A DNA stretch of 64,000 nucleotides from Micromonospora sp. WMMA1947 (GTDB lineage Bacteria > Actinomycetota > Actinomycetes > Mycobacteriales > Micromonosporaceae). Where the stretch lies: NCBI RefSeq assembly GCF_027497355.1, contig NZ_CP114909.1, positions 1,798,001-1,862,000 on the forward strand, given 5' to 3'. The position numbers and the translations under genes are program-made. Below, in pieces: positions 46,204 to 55,399 of the stretch. The notes under the pieces are model-generated. The model searched no databases. It was not told the DNA's origin and saw only the letters and a list, made by a program, of their open reading frames with translations. Numbering within the stretch: position 1 is the first letter of the stretch; the number at the start of each line of letters is the position of its first letter.

Positions 46204-47879
46204 GCAACGTCGTCGGACGGATGCGTGACGCGCTGCGCGGCGAGCAGCGGGTCGACCCGGACGTGCTGATCGAGCGCCTCCAGGCGATCCAGCGGTTCCT
46301 GGCCGCGGTGGACGGCGACGTGCCCGACGCTCAACTGGTCGCCGCGCACACGGTGGTCGAGCGCGCCGGTGACCGGCTCGCGCTCTCCGGCCGACACACG
46401 GTGGTCGCGCTCGCCGGCGCGACGGGCAGCGGCAAGTCGAGCCTGTTCAACTCGCTGGCGCGGCTCGACCTCTCCCCGGTGGGCGTACGCCGCCCCACCA
46501 CGGGTGTCGCGCACGCGTGCGTGTGGGGCCCGCTGGACGGCGCGGTCCGGCTGCTCGACTGGATCGGGGTGCTGCCCCGGCACCGGTTCGTCCGGGAGAG
46601 CCCGCTGGACGCCGACGACGAGTCGAACCTGCACGGCCTGGTCCTGCTCGACCTGCCCGACTTCGACTCGGTGCAGCACGGCCACCGGCTGGAGGTGGAC
46701 CGCCTGCTCGGCCTGGTCGACCTGGTGGTCTGGGTGGTCGACCCGCAGAAGTACGCCGACCGCGTGATCCACACGAGCTACCTGCGCGAGTTCCACAGAC
46801 ACAAGGACGTCACGGTCGTGGTGCTCAACCAGGCCGACCGGCTGCACCCGACCGAGCTGCCCAGGGTCCTGGACGACCTGCGCCGGCTGCTCGATGACGA
46901 CGGGCTGGGCGGGGTGCCGCTGCTGCCGACCGTCGCGGTGGACCCGAACGGGCTGGACGGGCTGCGGGCCGAACTGGAGCGTACGGTCGCCGAACGGCAG
47001 GCCGCGCTGCGCCGGCTCTCCGGCGACGTGGACGCCGTGGTGGACGATCTCGAACCGCTCGTCGGGCCGGAGCCACCGCGCACCCGGCCCGGTGACGCCT
47101 CGGCGCAGGAGCTGACCCGGGCCCTCGCCGGCGCGGCCGGGGTGCCGACGGTGGCGGCGGCGGTCGAGGGGGCGTACCGGCACCGGGCGGTCGGCAACAC
47201 CGGCTGGCCGCTGCTGCGGAGCTGGCGCAAGCTGCGGCCGGATCCGCTGCGCCGGCTGCACCTGTCCGGGCGGGATCCGGACGCGCCGGCGGAGAGCCTG
47301 GTCGCGGCCACCTCCGTACCCGATCCGACGGCCGCGCAGCGCTCGGCGGTCACGCTGGCGATCCGCGCGGTTGCCGAGCGGGCCGGTGGCGGTCTGCCCG
47401 CGCCGTGGCCCGCCGCGGTGACCGCCGCGGCCCGGGGCCGGCAGGCCGACCTGCCGGGCGCGCTCGACCACGCGGTCGCCGCGACCGACCTGGGCATGGA
47501 CCGCCGGCCCGCCTGGTGGCGGGTGGTCGGCGCGCTGCAGTGGGTGGTCACCCTCGCCGCGCTGGCCGGCCTGGTCTGGCTGATCATCGGGTACGCGGTG
47601 CGCCTGCTCGGCCTGCCGCCGCTGGAGCACCCGACGCTCGGTGTGGTGCCCTGGCCCACCGTCCTGCTGCTCGGCGGCCTGCTGGCCGGGCTGCTGATCG
47701 CGGCACTCACCCGGCCGGTGGTCGGGTGGGCGGCCCGGCGGGCCCGGGCGCGGGCCGAGCAACGCCTGCTCACATCCGTGGGCAGCGTCTCCGAGAAGTA
47801 CGTGCTGGACCCGGTCTGGGCGGTGCTGACGCGCTACGGCACGGCCCGGGACGCGCTGCGCGAGGCGGGACGGCGCTAG
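46200..47879 (+). CDS. dynamin-like GTPase, second of a pair
   Basis: The protein has 559 residues. The P-loop is ALAGATGSGKSSLFNSLARL near 70-85; VLLDLPDFDSVQHGHRLEVD is the G3 region near 150, and VVLNQADRLHPTELP gives the NxxD base-recognition motif near 205. Two C-terminal helices (about 440-465 and 483-505) place it in the membrane, followed by a basic segment. It is translationally coupled to the preceding GTPase, so they probably form a heteromeric membrane-remodelling unit. Confidence 0.8.
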   Translation: MSNVVGRMRDALRGEQRVDPDVLIERLQAIQRFLAAVDGDVPDAQLVAAHTVVERAGDRLALSGRHTVVALAGATGSGKSSLFNSLARLDLSPVGVRRPTTGVAHACVWGPLDGAVRLLDWIGVLPRHRFVRESPLDADDESNLHGLVLLDLPDFDSVQHGHRLEVDRLLGLVDLVVWVVDPQKYADRVIHTSYLREFHRHKDVTVVVLNQADRLHPTELPRVLDDLRRLLDDDGLGGVPLLPTVAVDPNGLDGLRAELERTVAERQAALRRLSGDVDAVVDDLEPLVGPEPPRTRPGDASAQELTRALAGAAGVPTVAAAVEGAYRHRAVGNTGWPLLRSWRKLRPDPLRRLHLSGRDPDAPAESLVAATSVPDPTAAQRSAVTLAIRAVAERAGGGLPAPWPAAVTAAARGRQADLPGALDHAVAATDLGMDRRPAWWRVVGALQWVVTLAALAGLVWLIIGYAVRLLGLPPLEHPTLGVVPWPTVLLLGGLLAGLLIAALTRPVVGWAARRARARAEQRLLTSVGSVSEKYVLDPVWAVLTRYGTARDALREAGRR

Positions 47880-47930
47880 ACCGGCGTGCTGACCGGTGTG
47901 GGGGCGGCCGGTGCGGCGTAGGGTCGATAC

Positions 47931-49157
47931 ATGGCCACGCCACAGACCCCCTACGACGCGGTGCTGCACGCCGCGCGCGACGTGACGAGGCTCGACTCGG
48001 CCCTGGACGCGGAGATGCTCGGCGCCGCGTTGCTGGGCAGCGTCTACGCCGTCGCGGAGCACGACCGGGAGCAGGCCGTCCGCGACTTCGTCACCGGTTT
48101 CCTCGCCGCCACGTCCCGGCGCCGCAGCGCCGCCGCGACCACCCTGCGGGCCGTCTTCGCCGCCCTGGTGCCCGACGCCGAGGGCGCCGCCCGGGTCCGG
48201 CCCGGCGCGTACGCCCCGTCGTGGGCCGGTCAGCTGGGCCGGGTGCGCGTCACCGGCGCCTGGGCCTACGGCGACGTGTACGGCGACCAGACCTCCTACC
48301 TCGCCACGTTCGCGTACGACGACGAGGAGGAGGGCGGCCCGGAGCACGCGCTGGTGGCCCTGGTCGACCACAACATCGGCATCACCAAGGACGTCTTCGT
48401 CGGCGGCCCGGCCGGGCGGATCGTCGAGCAGGCCCGGGAGATCTGCACCGAGGACGAGTTCACCTGGTTCCGCACCGAGGACCCGGCCCGGATGCACGCC
48501 GAGGTGAGCCGTCACCTGGCGGTCACCGACGACCTGGCCGAACTGCCCGCGCAGGGCTCGCTCGCCACCGACCGGGCGCTCGTGGGCGCGCGGCTGGCCG
48601 CACTCCCGGGGCCGACACCGCCGGCCGGTCCGGCCGTGATGCCGGCGCCCACCGACGAGGAGCGCACCCGCCTGGTCCGCGCGTTCCTCGACTCGCCGGA
48701 GGCGGCCCGCTTCGGCCTGCCCGAGGTGGCCGACGGCGAGCTGGCCTCGCTGCACTTCTGCCTCGGCCTGCTGCTCGACCACGCGGCCAGCTTCCCGGAC
48801 GCCGACCCGATGCGGTGGAGCCCGATGGTGGCCGAGCTGTTCCTGCTCGACTGGGTGCACCGCCGTGCCGTGCTGGACATGGACGACGCGGCGATGCTGC
48901 CCCGGGTGCTGCGCGCCTGGGCGGCGTACGCGGCCCGGCAGCGCGGGCTGTCGCAGTCGGCCGCCGCCCGGACGGACGAGGCGATCACCGAGATGGTCCC
49001 GGAGTTCGCCCGGCTCTACAGCACCGGCGAGCGGCGCAGCCCCGCCACCGCGGCGGTGGCCCAGCTCATGGCGGACGGGGTGGACCCGGACGACCCGGAG
49101 GCGCTGAACGCCTGGATCGAGGCGAACCGCCACCGCCTGACCGACGACCCGGCCTAG
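47931..49157 (+). CDS. conserved hypothetical cytoplasmic protein
   Basis: The protein has 408 residues without signal or membrane segments. Blocks that look family-conserved include ALLGSVYAVAEHDREQAVRDF, VALVDHNIGITKDVFVGG, and the C-terminal AAYAARQRGLSQSAAARTDEAI. Similar proteins occur across actinobacteria next to GTPase or helicase genes, but I know no function. It starts 51 bases after the GTPase pair on the same strand and may be co-transcribed. Confidence 0.75.
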   Translation: MATPQTPYDAVLHAARDVTRLDSALDAEMLGAALLGSVYAVAEHDREQAVRDFVTGFLAATSRRRSAAATTLRAVFAALVPDAEGAARVRPGAYAPSWAGQLGRVRVTGAWAYGDVYGDQTSYLATFAYDDEEEGGPEHALVALVDHNIGITKDVFVGGPAGRIVEQAREICTEDEFTWFRTEDPARMHAEVSRHLAVTDDLAELPAQGSLATDRALVGARLAALPGPTPPAGPAVMPAPTDEERTRLVRAFLDSPEAARFGLPEVADGELASLHFCLGLLLDHAASFPDADPMRWSPMVAELFLLDWVHRRAVLDMDDAAMLPRVLRAWAAYAARQRGLSQSAAARTDEAITEMVPEFARLYSTGERRSPATAAVAQLMADGVDPDDPEALNAWIEANRHRLTDDPA

Positions 49158-49170
49158 GCATTCACGCCCG

Positions 49171-49251
49171 CATGATCGGCACCACCTCGGCGAGGTGGCT
49201 GCATCGGGCCGGGTGGGATCGCACCACTACGGCGAAGTGGTGTCGATCATG
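49171..49251. repeat. CATGATCG palindromic element at a stop codon
   Basis: Arms CATGATCGGCACCACCTCGG (from 49171) and GCGAAGTGGTGTCGATCATG (to 49251) pair at 18 of 21 positions, with a loop of about 40 bases. It shares the GATCATG end of the palindromes at 4021 and 5100 but has a different body. The stop TGA of the minus-strand gene (49247-49249) is read from within the right arm. It lies between convergent genes. Confidence 0.8.
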
Positions 49252-50011
49252 AGGTGTGGGACACCGATGGCCGGGCCGGGCCGGACGGAACAGAGGTGGC
49301 GGACGGTCCGGCGGAACCCGGCGGATCGGCGGGGCCTGACGGATCGACAGGACCGGACGTACCCGATGGGCCGGAGGGCTCGGACGTCGGTTCCGACGAG
49401 GGCTCGGAGGTGGGCGTCGGCTCGGCCGTCGTGACCGACGGCTCGGGGCTCGGGCTCGGCTCGGGCGTCGGCGTGGCCGGGTCGGACGGCGAGTGTGACG
49501 GCGACGGTGAGGGCACCGGCGACGGGCGGGGCGGGCGGACCGGGGTGGGCCGGACGGGCGCGGCCGGCGGCGGGGGCGCGGCGACCGGGCGGGACCGGTG
49601 CCGGGAGCCGAGGTCGCTGTCGTCGGGCAGGGCCGGTGCCGCCGGGAGCACCGGCCGCGCCGGGGGCACCGAGGTCACGTCGACGGCGGGCGTGGGCGTG
49701 GACGGCACCGGGGCCTGGGTGCCCTGGGGCATCGGGATGACCACCGGGCCGACCGAGGGGGTCGGCAGGAACGGGGTGCTGGTGTCGGGGAGGGCGCTGT
49801 TGCCGACGGTGGCGGATCCGGTGCTGATGGCGGCGAGGATCGGCATGGAGGCGGTGCCGGCGAGCAGCGCCACGGTGAGCAGGTAGCCGCGGCTGGGACC
49901 GCCCGTTCCGGGGGCGCGGTGGGCGCCCACGACCCGGCGGTACGGGGAGGCGGGCAGGGCCCGGTGGCGGCCGAGGAAGGGCGTACCGGGCGGACCCTCT
50001 GGTTCGGACAC
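49247..50011 (-). CDS. membrane-anchored Pro/Ser-rich protein
   Basis: The protein has 254 residues from GTG 50011, placed about seven bases after GAGGAG; GTG 50017 is too close to that site. One membrane helix (about 44-64, GYLLTVALLAGTASMPILAA) is followed by about 190 outside residues, nearly all Pro, Ser, Thr, Glu and Gly, with PSPSPSHSPS and repeated SGP/PSG triplets near the end. It looks like a wall-spanning stalk without an obvious functional head; no sorting signal ends it. Confidence 0.6.
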   Translation of the reverse strand: MSEPEGPPGTPFLGRHRALPASPYRRVVGAHRAPGTGGPSRGYLLTVALLAGTASMPILAAISTGSATVGNSALPDTSTPFLPTPSVGPVVIPMPQGTQAPVPSTPTPAVDVTSVPPARPVLPAAPALPDDSDLGSRHRSRPVAAPPPPAAPVRPTPVRPPRPSPVPSPSPSHSPSDPATPTPEPSPSPEPSVTTAEPTPTSEPSSEPTSEPSGPSGTSGPVDPSGPADPPGSAGPSATSVPSGPARPSVSHTS

Positions 50012-50495
50012 CGGCACACTCCTCACGCACGGACGGGACGAAGAGCAGCGCGAATATCAGGACAAATGCCGCGCCGTGGCTCATCGCAAGCTTGACCCAG
50101 TGACGCTCAGTTCACCAGTCGCAACCGCGTGTCGACACACATTTTGTGCGTCGCCCGCTCCCGCCACTGGGGACAAAAGCGCTCATCCGTCATGAACCCG
50201 ATGGAACCTCACCGGCGAGGGAGGCCATACTGTGGGCCCGCTCACCTCCTCTGCAATCATTCAGACACGACGGCAACGCAGCCGCCACTTCCGCGTACCC
50301 CGCGGCTGGTGCGGAACGGTGCCGGCGCTCCCGGGCCTGGGTCTGTCCCGACGGACTCCGGCTCACACCGCGCGGCAACCCCTACCGGGGTCAGGCGCGG
50401 TCGCCAGGGACCGACCCGGCACCAGCCGGGCGGGCGCACGAGGTGCGCGGCTCGGGTAACCCCCGGCGCCGGCGCAGACAGACAGGGAGAGACGG
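50012..50495. other. 484-base intergenic region before the dehydrogenase operon
   Basis: Holds the divergent promoters of the Pro/Ser-rich gene and the E1alpha gene. GGAGGCCATACTGTGG near 50222 could contain a -10-like hexamer TACTGT. GC-rich stretches near 50425-50450 (CCCGGCACCAGCCGGG, GCGCACGAGGTGCGC) can form small hairpins in the E1alpha leader. The open frames here have no family look; I see no RNA gene. Confidence 0.4.
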
Positions 50496-51674
50496 ATGGC
50501 AAAGGGCGACCCCGGGGCCGCCACCCGCAGTAAGCGGGCCGCACCCCGTACCAGACGCGCCGCCGCGACCGGTGAAGCCGAACTCGTACAGCTGCTCACC
50601 CCCGAGGGTGAGCGGATCGAGAGCGCGCTCGGCCCGGACGGGACCGAGTACCGCGTCGACTTCACCGACGAGGAGTACCGCGGGCTCTACCGCGACCTCG
50701 TGCTGGTCCGCAAGCTGGACGCCGAGGCCACCGCTCTGCAGCGCCAGGGCGAACTGGGCCTGTGGGCCAGCCTGCTGGGCCAGGAGGCCGCGCAGGTCGG
50801 CTCCGGCCGGGCGCTGCGGAAGCAGGACATGGCTTTCCCGACCTACCGCGAGCACGGCGTGCTCTACTGCCGCGGCATCGACCCGATCATGCCGCTGGGC
50901 CTGTTCCGCGGCGTCGACCAGGGCGGCTGGGACCCGAACGAGTTCAAGTTCAACATGTACACGATCGTGATCGGGGCGCAGACCCTGCACGCGACCGGGT
51001 ACGCCATGGGTGTCGCCATGGACGGCAAGACCGGCGGCGAGGACGGCGAGGCGGTCATCGCCTACTTCGGCGACGGCGCCACCAGCCAGGGCGACGTCAA
51101 CGAGTCGTTCGTCTGGGCCAGCGTCTTCAACGCCCCGCTGGTGTTCTTCTGCCAGAACAACCAGTACGCCATCTCCGAGCCGCTGGAGCGGCAGACCCGC
51201 GTGCCGCTGTACCGGCGGGCCGGCGGGTTCGGCTTCCCGGGTGTCCGGGTGGACGGCAACGACGTGCTCGCGTCGTACGCGGTGACCCGGCACGCGCTGG
51301 ACAACGCGCGCAACGGCCAGGGCCCGAGCCTGATCGAGGCGTACACCTACCGGATGGGCGCGCACACCACCTCCGACGACCCGACCCGCTACCGCATCGC
51401 CAGCGAGGTCGAGGCGTGGCAGGCGAAGGACCCGATCGCCCGGATGAAGGCGTTCCTGACCAAGCAGAAGATCGCCGACGAGTCGTTCTTCACCGCTGTC
51501 GACGAGCAGGCCCGCACCGAGTCGGTGCACCTGCGCGAGCGCGTGCTCGCCATGCCCGACCCGCAGCCGACGACCATGTTCGACCACGTCTACCCCAACG
51601 GCTCTCCCGAACTGGACGAGCAGCGGGCCCGGTTCACGCAGTACATGGAGTCCTTCGAGGGGAGCGCGCACTGA
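50496..51674 (+). CDS. pdhA: 2-oxoacid (pyruvate or branched-chain) dehydrogenase E1 alpha subunit
   Basis: Thiamine-diphosphate enzyme subunit of 392 residues. The ThDP motif FGDGATSQGDVNES (about 190-203) and the phosphorylation-loop-like YRMGAHTTSDDPTRYR are clear; a basic N-terminal extension (1-40) precedes the fold. E1 decarboxylates the 2-oxoacid and passes the acyl group to E2. The heterotetrameric alpha/beta type is shared by PDH and branched-chain dehydrogenases, so the substrate is not certain. ATG 50496 follows GGGAGAGACGG. Its stop overlaps the E1beta start (TGATG). Confidence 0.9.
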   Translation: MAKGDPGAATRSKRAAPRTRRAAATGEAELVQLLTPEGERIESALGPDGTEYRVDFTDEEYRGLYRDLVLVRKLDAEATALQRQGELGLWASLLGQEAAQVGSGRALRKQDMAFPTYREHGVLYCRGIDPIMPLGLFRGVDQGGWDPNEFKFNMYTIVIGAQTLHATGYAMGVAMDGKTGGEDGEAVIAYFGDGATSQGDVNESFVWASVFNAPLVFFCQNNQYAISEPLERQTRVPLYRRAGGFGFPGVRVDGNDVLASYAVTRHALDNARNGQGPSLIEAYTYRMGAHTTSDDPTRYRIASEVEAWQAKDPIARMKAFLTKQKIADESFFTAVDEQARTESVHLRERVLAMPDPQPTTMFDHVYPNGSPELDEQRARFTQYMESFEGSAH

Positions 51675-52663
51675 TGGCCACGGAGACGCTCACCCTCGGC
51701 AAGGCACTCAACACCGGTCTGCGGCGGGCCCTGGAGAACGACCCGAAGGTCGTCATCATGGGCGAGGACGTCGGCAAGCTCGGCGGCGTGTTCCGGATCA
51801 CCGACGGCCTCCAGAAGGACTTCGGCGACCAGCGCGTGATCGACACCCCGCTGGCCGAGTCCGGCATCATCGGCACCGCCGTCGGCCTGGCCATCCGTGG
51901 CTTCCGGCCGGTCTGCGAGATCCAGTTCGACGGCTTCGTCTACCCCGCGTACGACCAGATCGTGTCGCAGGTGGCGAAGATGCACTACCGCTCGCAGGGC
52001 AAGGTGCGGATCCCGATGGTCATCCGCATCCCGTTCGGCGGCGGCATCGGCGCCGTCGAGCACCACTCCGAGTCGCCCGAGGCGTACTTCGCGCACACCG
52101 CCGGTCTCAAGGTGGTGAGCTGCGCGAACCCGCAGGACGCGTACGTGATGATCCAGCAGGCGATCGCCTCGGACGACCCGATCGTGTTCCTGGAGCCGAA
52201 GCGGCGCTACTGGGAGAAGGGTCCGGTGGACCTGGAGGCGCCGATCGCCGACGCGTACCCGCTGCACTCGGCCCGGGTCGCGCGGCCCGGCACCGACGCG
52301 ACGGTGCTGGCGTACGGCCCGATGGTCCGCACCGCGCTCGACGCGGCCACCGCCGCCGCCGAGGACGGCCGCGAGCTGGAGGTCATCGACCTGCGGACGA
52401 TCTCGCCGCTGGACCTGACCGCCGCGTACGAGTCGGTGCGGCGCACCGGCCGCTGCGTGGTCGTACACGAGGCCCCGGGCAACCTGGGTCTCGGGTCGGA
52501 GATCGCGGCCCGGATCACCGAGGAGTGCTTCTACTCCCTGGAGTCCCCGGTGCTGCGGGTGACCGGCTTCGACACCCCCTACCCGGCCGCCCGGGTGGAG
52601 GAGGAGTACCTGCCCGACCTGGACCGGGTGCTCGACGCCGTCGACCGCACGTTCGGCTGGTGA
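51674..52663 (+). CDS. pdhB: 2-oxoacid dehydrogenase E1 beta subunit
   Basis: The protein has 329 residues. Family marks are VIMGEDVGKLGGVFRITDGL, TPLAESGIIGTAVGLAIRG, and GAVEHHSESPEAYFAHTAGL with the catalytic-site histidines. The C-terminal transketolase domain has VVHEAPGNLGLGSEIAARI. It forms the alpha2beta2 E1 with the upstream product; one-base overlap with E1alpha and overlap or near-contact with E2 show a single operon. Confidence 0.93.
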   Translation: MATETLTLGKALNTGLRRALENDPKVVIMGEDVGKLGGVFRITDGLQKDFGDQRVIDTPLAESGIIGTAVGLAIRGFRPVCEIQFDGFVYPAYDQIVSQVAKMHYRSQGKVRIPMVIRIPFGGGIGAVEHHSESPEAYFAHTAGLKVVSCANPQDAYVMIQQAIASDDPIVFLEPKRRYWEKGPVDLEAPIADAYPLHSARVARPGTDATVLAYGPMVRTALDAATAAAEDGRELEVIDLRTISPLDLTAAYESVRRTGRCVVVHEAPGNLGLGSEIAARITEECFYSLESPVLRVTGFDTPYPAARVEEEYLPDLDRVLDAVDRTFGW

Positions 52664-52668
52664 GCGGC

Positions 52669-54132
52669 ATGTCCCGGATCAAGGAGTTCAACCTTCCCGA
52701 CCTGGGCGAGGGCCTGACCGAGGGCGAGATCCTCGCCTGGTTGGTCAAGGTCGGCGACGACATCGAGCTGAACCAGCCGATCGTCGAGGTGGAGACCGCC
52801 AAGGCGGCGGTCGAGATCCCGGCGAAGTGGGCCGGACGGGTGCAGGCGATCTTCCACCCGGAGGGGTCCACCGTCGAGGTCGGCGTGCCGATCATCGCGA
52901 TCGACACCGACCCGAACGCCGGGCCGATCGAGGAGTCCACCACCGCGACTCCCGCGTCGGACCTGCCGGCCCCGTCGGCCGCGTCGCTGGCCGCGGTCCA
53001 GGTCGCGCCGGCCGAGGGCATGGTCGAGCCGGGCCTGATCGGTGGTGTGGCCCCGGGTGGGCGTACCGCCGTGCTGGTCGGCTACGGCCCGCGCAACGCC
53101 CCGGCCAAGCGCCGTCCCCGCAAGGGCGACGCGCCGGCGGCGGCACCGGCTCAGGCCGCCGCTCCGGTGGCACCCGCGCCTGTCGCGCCCGCGCCGGTGG
53201 CGCCCGCTCCGGCGGTGAACGGCAACGGCCGGGTCACCGGCCCGGTGCTGGCCAAGCCGCCGGTCCGCAAGCTGGCGAAGGATCTCGGCATCGACCTGGC
53301 CACGCTCACCGGCTCGGGTCCGCTCGGCTCGATCACCCGTGAGGACGTACAGCGGGCGGCGAGCGCGACCCCGGCGGCGGCCGAGCCGCTGACGGTCGCG
53401 GCACCGGCCGCGTCGGCCGCGAGCTTCGGCGCGGACCGCGAGCAGCGCATCCCGGTCAAGGGGGTACGCAAGCTCACCGCGGAGAACATGGCCCGATCGG
53501 CGTTCACCGCCCCGCACGTGACGGAGTTCCTGACCGTCGACGTGACCCGGGCGATGAAGGCGCTGGACCGGCTGCGTGACCGGCGCGAGTGGCGCGACGT
53601 GCGGGTCTCGCCGCTGCTGCTGGTCGCCAAGGCGGTGCTGCTGGCGGTCAAGCGGCACCCGATGGTCAACTCGACCTGGGCCGGCGACGAGATCGTGGTG
53701 AAGGAGTACGTCAACCTCGGCATCGCGGCGGCCACCGAGCGCGGCCTGATCGTGCCGAACATCAAGGACGCCGGGCGGCTCTCGCTGCGCGAGCTGGCGG
53801 ACGCGATGACGCAGCTGGTGCAGACCGCGAAGTCGGGGAAGACGTCCCCGGCGGACATGTCCGGCGGCACGCTCACCATCACCAACGTCGGCGTCTTCGG
53901 CGTCGACACCGGTACGCCGATCCTGCCCCCGGGCGAGTCGGCGATCCTCGCCTTCGGCGCGGTACGGGAGCAGCCCTGGGTGCACAAGGGCAAGGTGAAG
54001 CCGCGCCTGGTGACCACGCTGGGCCTGTCCTTCGACCACCGGATCATCGACGGCGAGCTGGGCTCGAAGTTCCTCCGCGACATCGGTGAGTTCCTGGTCG
54101 ACCCGGAGGCGGCGCTGCTCGCCTGGACCTGA
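52669..54132 (+). CDS. pdhC: 2-oxoacid dehydrogenase E2 (dihydrolipoyl acyltransferase)
   Basis: The protein has 487 residues from ATG 52669; a GTG at 52660 overlapping the E1beta stop is an alternative. It has one lipoyl domain (1-80) with the lipoyl lysine in VEVETAKAAVEIP at about 44. A Pro/Ala-rich linker with PVAPAPVAPAPVAPAP repeats follows, then a peripheral subunit-binding domain near 200-235 (VRKLAKDLGIDLATLTGSG). The catalytic domain ends with SFDHRIIDGELG near 456, the HxxxDG site. No E3 gene is present here; the shared lipoamide dehydrogenase must come from elsewhere. Confidence 0.94.
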   Translation: MSRIKEFNLPDLGEGLTEGEILAWLVKVGDDIELNQPIVEVETAKAAVEIPAKWAGRVQAIFHPEGSTVEVGVPIIAIDTDPNAGPIEESTTATPASDLPAPSAASLAAVQVAPAEGMVEPGLIGGVAPGGRTAVLVGYGPRNAPAKRRPRKGDAPAAAPAQAAAPVAPAPVAPAPVAPAPAVNGNGRVTGPVLAKPPVRKLAKDLGIDLATLTGSGPLGSITREDVQRAASATPAAAEPLTVAAPAASAASFGADREQRIPVKGVRKLTAENMARSAFTAPHVTEFLTVDVTRAMKALDRLRDRREWRDVRVSPLLLVAKAVLLAVKRHPMVNSTWAGDEIVVKEYVNLGIAAATERGLIVPNIKDAGRLSLRELADAMTQLVQTAKSGKTSPADMSGGTLTITNVGVFGVDTGTPILPPGESAILAFGAVREQPWVHKGKVKPRLVTTLGLSFDHRIIDGELGSKFLRDIGEFLVDPEAALLAWT

Positions 54133-54148
54133 CGTACCGATCGCTCCG

Positions 54149-54197
54149 GTCACGGCCGGTGTGCCACGGGTGAACACCCGGCACACCGGCCGTGACC
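54149..54197 (+). terminator. terminator of the dehydrogenase operon
   Basis: Perfect 18-base arms GGTCACGGCCGGTGTGCC / GGCACACCGGCCGTGACC around a loop that itself contains GGGTG/CACCC, 16 bases after the E2 stop. Confidence 0.88.
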
Positions 54198-54235
54198 GTT
54201 TTGGGAACGGAATCATAGGATCTGAGGGCGCGTCG

Positions 54236-54252
54236 ACCTACGATCCGTAGGT
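54236..54252. promoter_or_regulatory. operator-like palindrome upstream of the IS copy
   Basis: ACCTACG-ATC-CGTAGGT is a perfect inverted repeat, followed about 20 bases later by the AT-rich CACCTAATAATCG. Before the IS insertion this was roughly 110 bases upstream of the 45-residue gene, a natural promoter/operator distance. The binding protein is unknown. Confidence 0.5.
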
Positions 54253-54305
54253 ACGTGGTTCAGCTCACCTAATAATCGATGGCGATGGGCGGCCCGGTGC
54301 GCTTA

Positions 54306-55344
54306 GTGAGTGTTTGAGATTTGGGGTGCGGCGGCGTGTTGGGTTGAGGTGAGGGAAGGCCCTCGGTAGGTCCGGTGGTGTCGAGCCAACCGTTTCCATA
54401 CCGAGGGCCTTCTGATGACGTTGTACCCGATCACTGTCACGCCGTCCGCGTCGCCCCGCCGTTATCCGTCGCAGCGGGTGCGGCGGGAACGGGAACGGGC
54501 GGTGCGGCGGCGGTATCCCGGTGATCTGACCGATGCGCAGTGGGCGTTGATCGCGCCGCTGGTCACGCCGGTGTCGGTCGGTCGGCGGGGGCGGCCGCCG
54601 TCGCATCCGATGCGGGCGATCGTCACGGCGATCTTGTATGTGGCCTGCACCGGTTGTCCGTGGCGGGCCCTGCCGCGGGAGTTCCCGCCCCCGGGGACGG
54701 TGTACTGGTGGTTCGCTCGATGGCGCGATGACCACACGTTGATGCGTCTGCACGACCGGTTGCGGGAGCAGTGCCGTACCGCCGCCGGACGGCACGCGCA
54801 TCCCAGCGCCGGAGCGATCGATTCTCAGTCGGTGCGCGCCGCGGACACCGTGCCCCGACACAGCCGCGGTTTCGACGTGGCGAAGAAGGTCAACGGCCGT
54901 AAACGCCACATCGTCGTGGACACCATGGGCCTACTCCTGGCCGTCATGGTCACCGGCGCGCACGTCAACGACCGCAGCATCGCCCGGGACCTGCTCTGGC
55001 GCACCCGGCTGTTCCACCCCCGCCTACGCCTGCTCTGGGCAGACGGCGGCTACATCGGCACCCTGAGCACCTGGGCCCGCCACGCCCTCGACCTCACCGT
55101 GCACCTGGTCCGCAAACTCCCCGGACAACACACCTTCGTCGTGCTGCCCCGCCGCTGGGTCGTCGAACGCACCTTCGCCTGGATCAGCAAGAAACGCCGC
55201 TGCGTCCGCGACTACGAACGCCTACCGGCCAGCCACGCCGCCTTCGTTACCTGGGCCATGATCCACGTCATGGTCACCCGCCTGGCCCGACACACGAAAC
55301 CGGCCCAGGCAACCCACACCTGAGCCGGAATCTCAAACACTCAC
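54306..55344 (+). mobile_element. IS5-family insertion sequence, 1,039 bp, intact
   Basis: Perfect 16-base terminal inverted repeats GTGAGTGTTTGAGATT (54306-54321) and AATCTCAAACACTCAC (55329-55344), flanked by TTA on both sides (54303-54305 and 55345-55347), a likely target duplication. It holds one transposase gene. GAAGGCCCTCGGTA (54355) and TACCGAGGGCCTTC (54399) form a hairpin that covers the region just before the transposase start; such hairpins are known to block translation from read-through transcripts. The matching ends suggest a recent insertion. Confidence 0.92.
54415..55323 (+). CDS. IS5-family DDE transposase
   Basis: The protein has 302 residues in one frame. The N-terminal helix-turn-helix part (LTDAQWALIAPLVTP, CPWRALPREFPPPGTVYWW) is followed by the RNase-H-like core with Asp in GAIDSQSVRA near 138, Asp in LLWADGGYIG near 209 and Glu in RRWVVERTFAWISKKRR near 252, a full DDE triad. 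This is the IS5/IS427-like single-ORF type without programmed frameshift. Nothing appears broken, so it should be functional. Confidence 0.93.
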   Translation: MTLYPITVTPSASPRRYPSQRVRRERERAVRRRYPGDLTDAQWALIAPLVTPVSVGRRGRPPSHPMRAIVTAILYVACTGCPWRALPREFPPPGTVYWWFARWRDDHTLMRLHDRLREQCRTAAGRHAHPSAGAIDSQSVRAADTVPRHSRGFDVAKKVNGRKRHIVVDTMGLLLAVMVTGAHVNDRSIARDLLWRTRLFHPRLRLLWADGGYIGTLSTWARHALDLTVHLVRKLPGQHTFVVLPRRWVVERTFAWISKKRRCVRDYERLPASHAAFVTWAMIHVMVTRLARHTKPAQATHT

Positions 55345-55399
55345 TTAAATAGAGACATCAAGGGGCTGACAACCGAATAGCCAGGAGGAGAGACCCAAG

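Noticed and set aside
44955..49133. A 1,392-residue frame on the minus strand
   Set aside because: Antisense to two clear GTPases; Arg/Gln/Val-rich composition typical of high-GC shadow frames.
50012..50495. Riboswitch before the dehydrogenase operon
   Set aside because: Small hairpins exist, but I could match no known riboswitch core.
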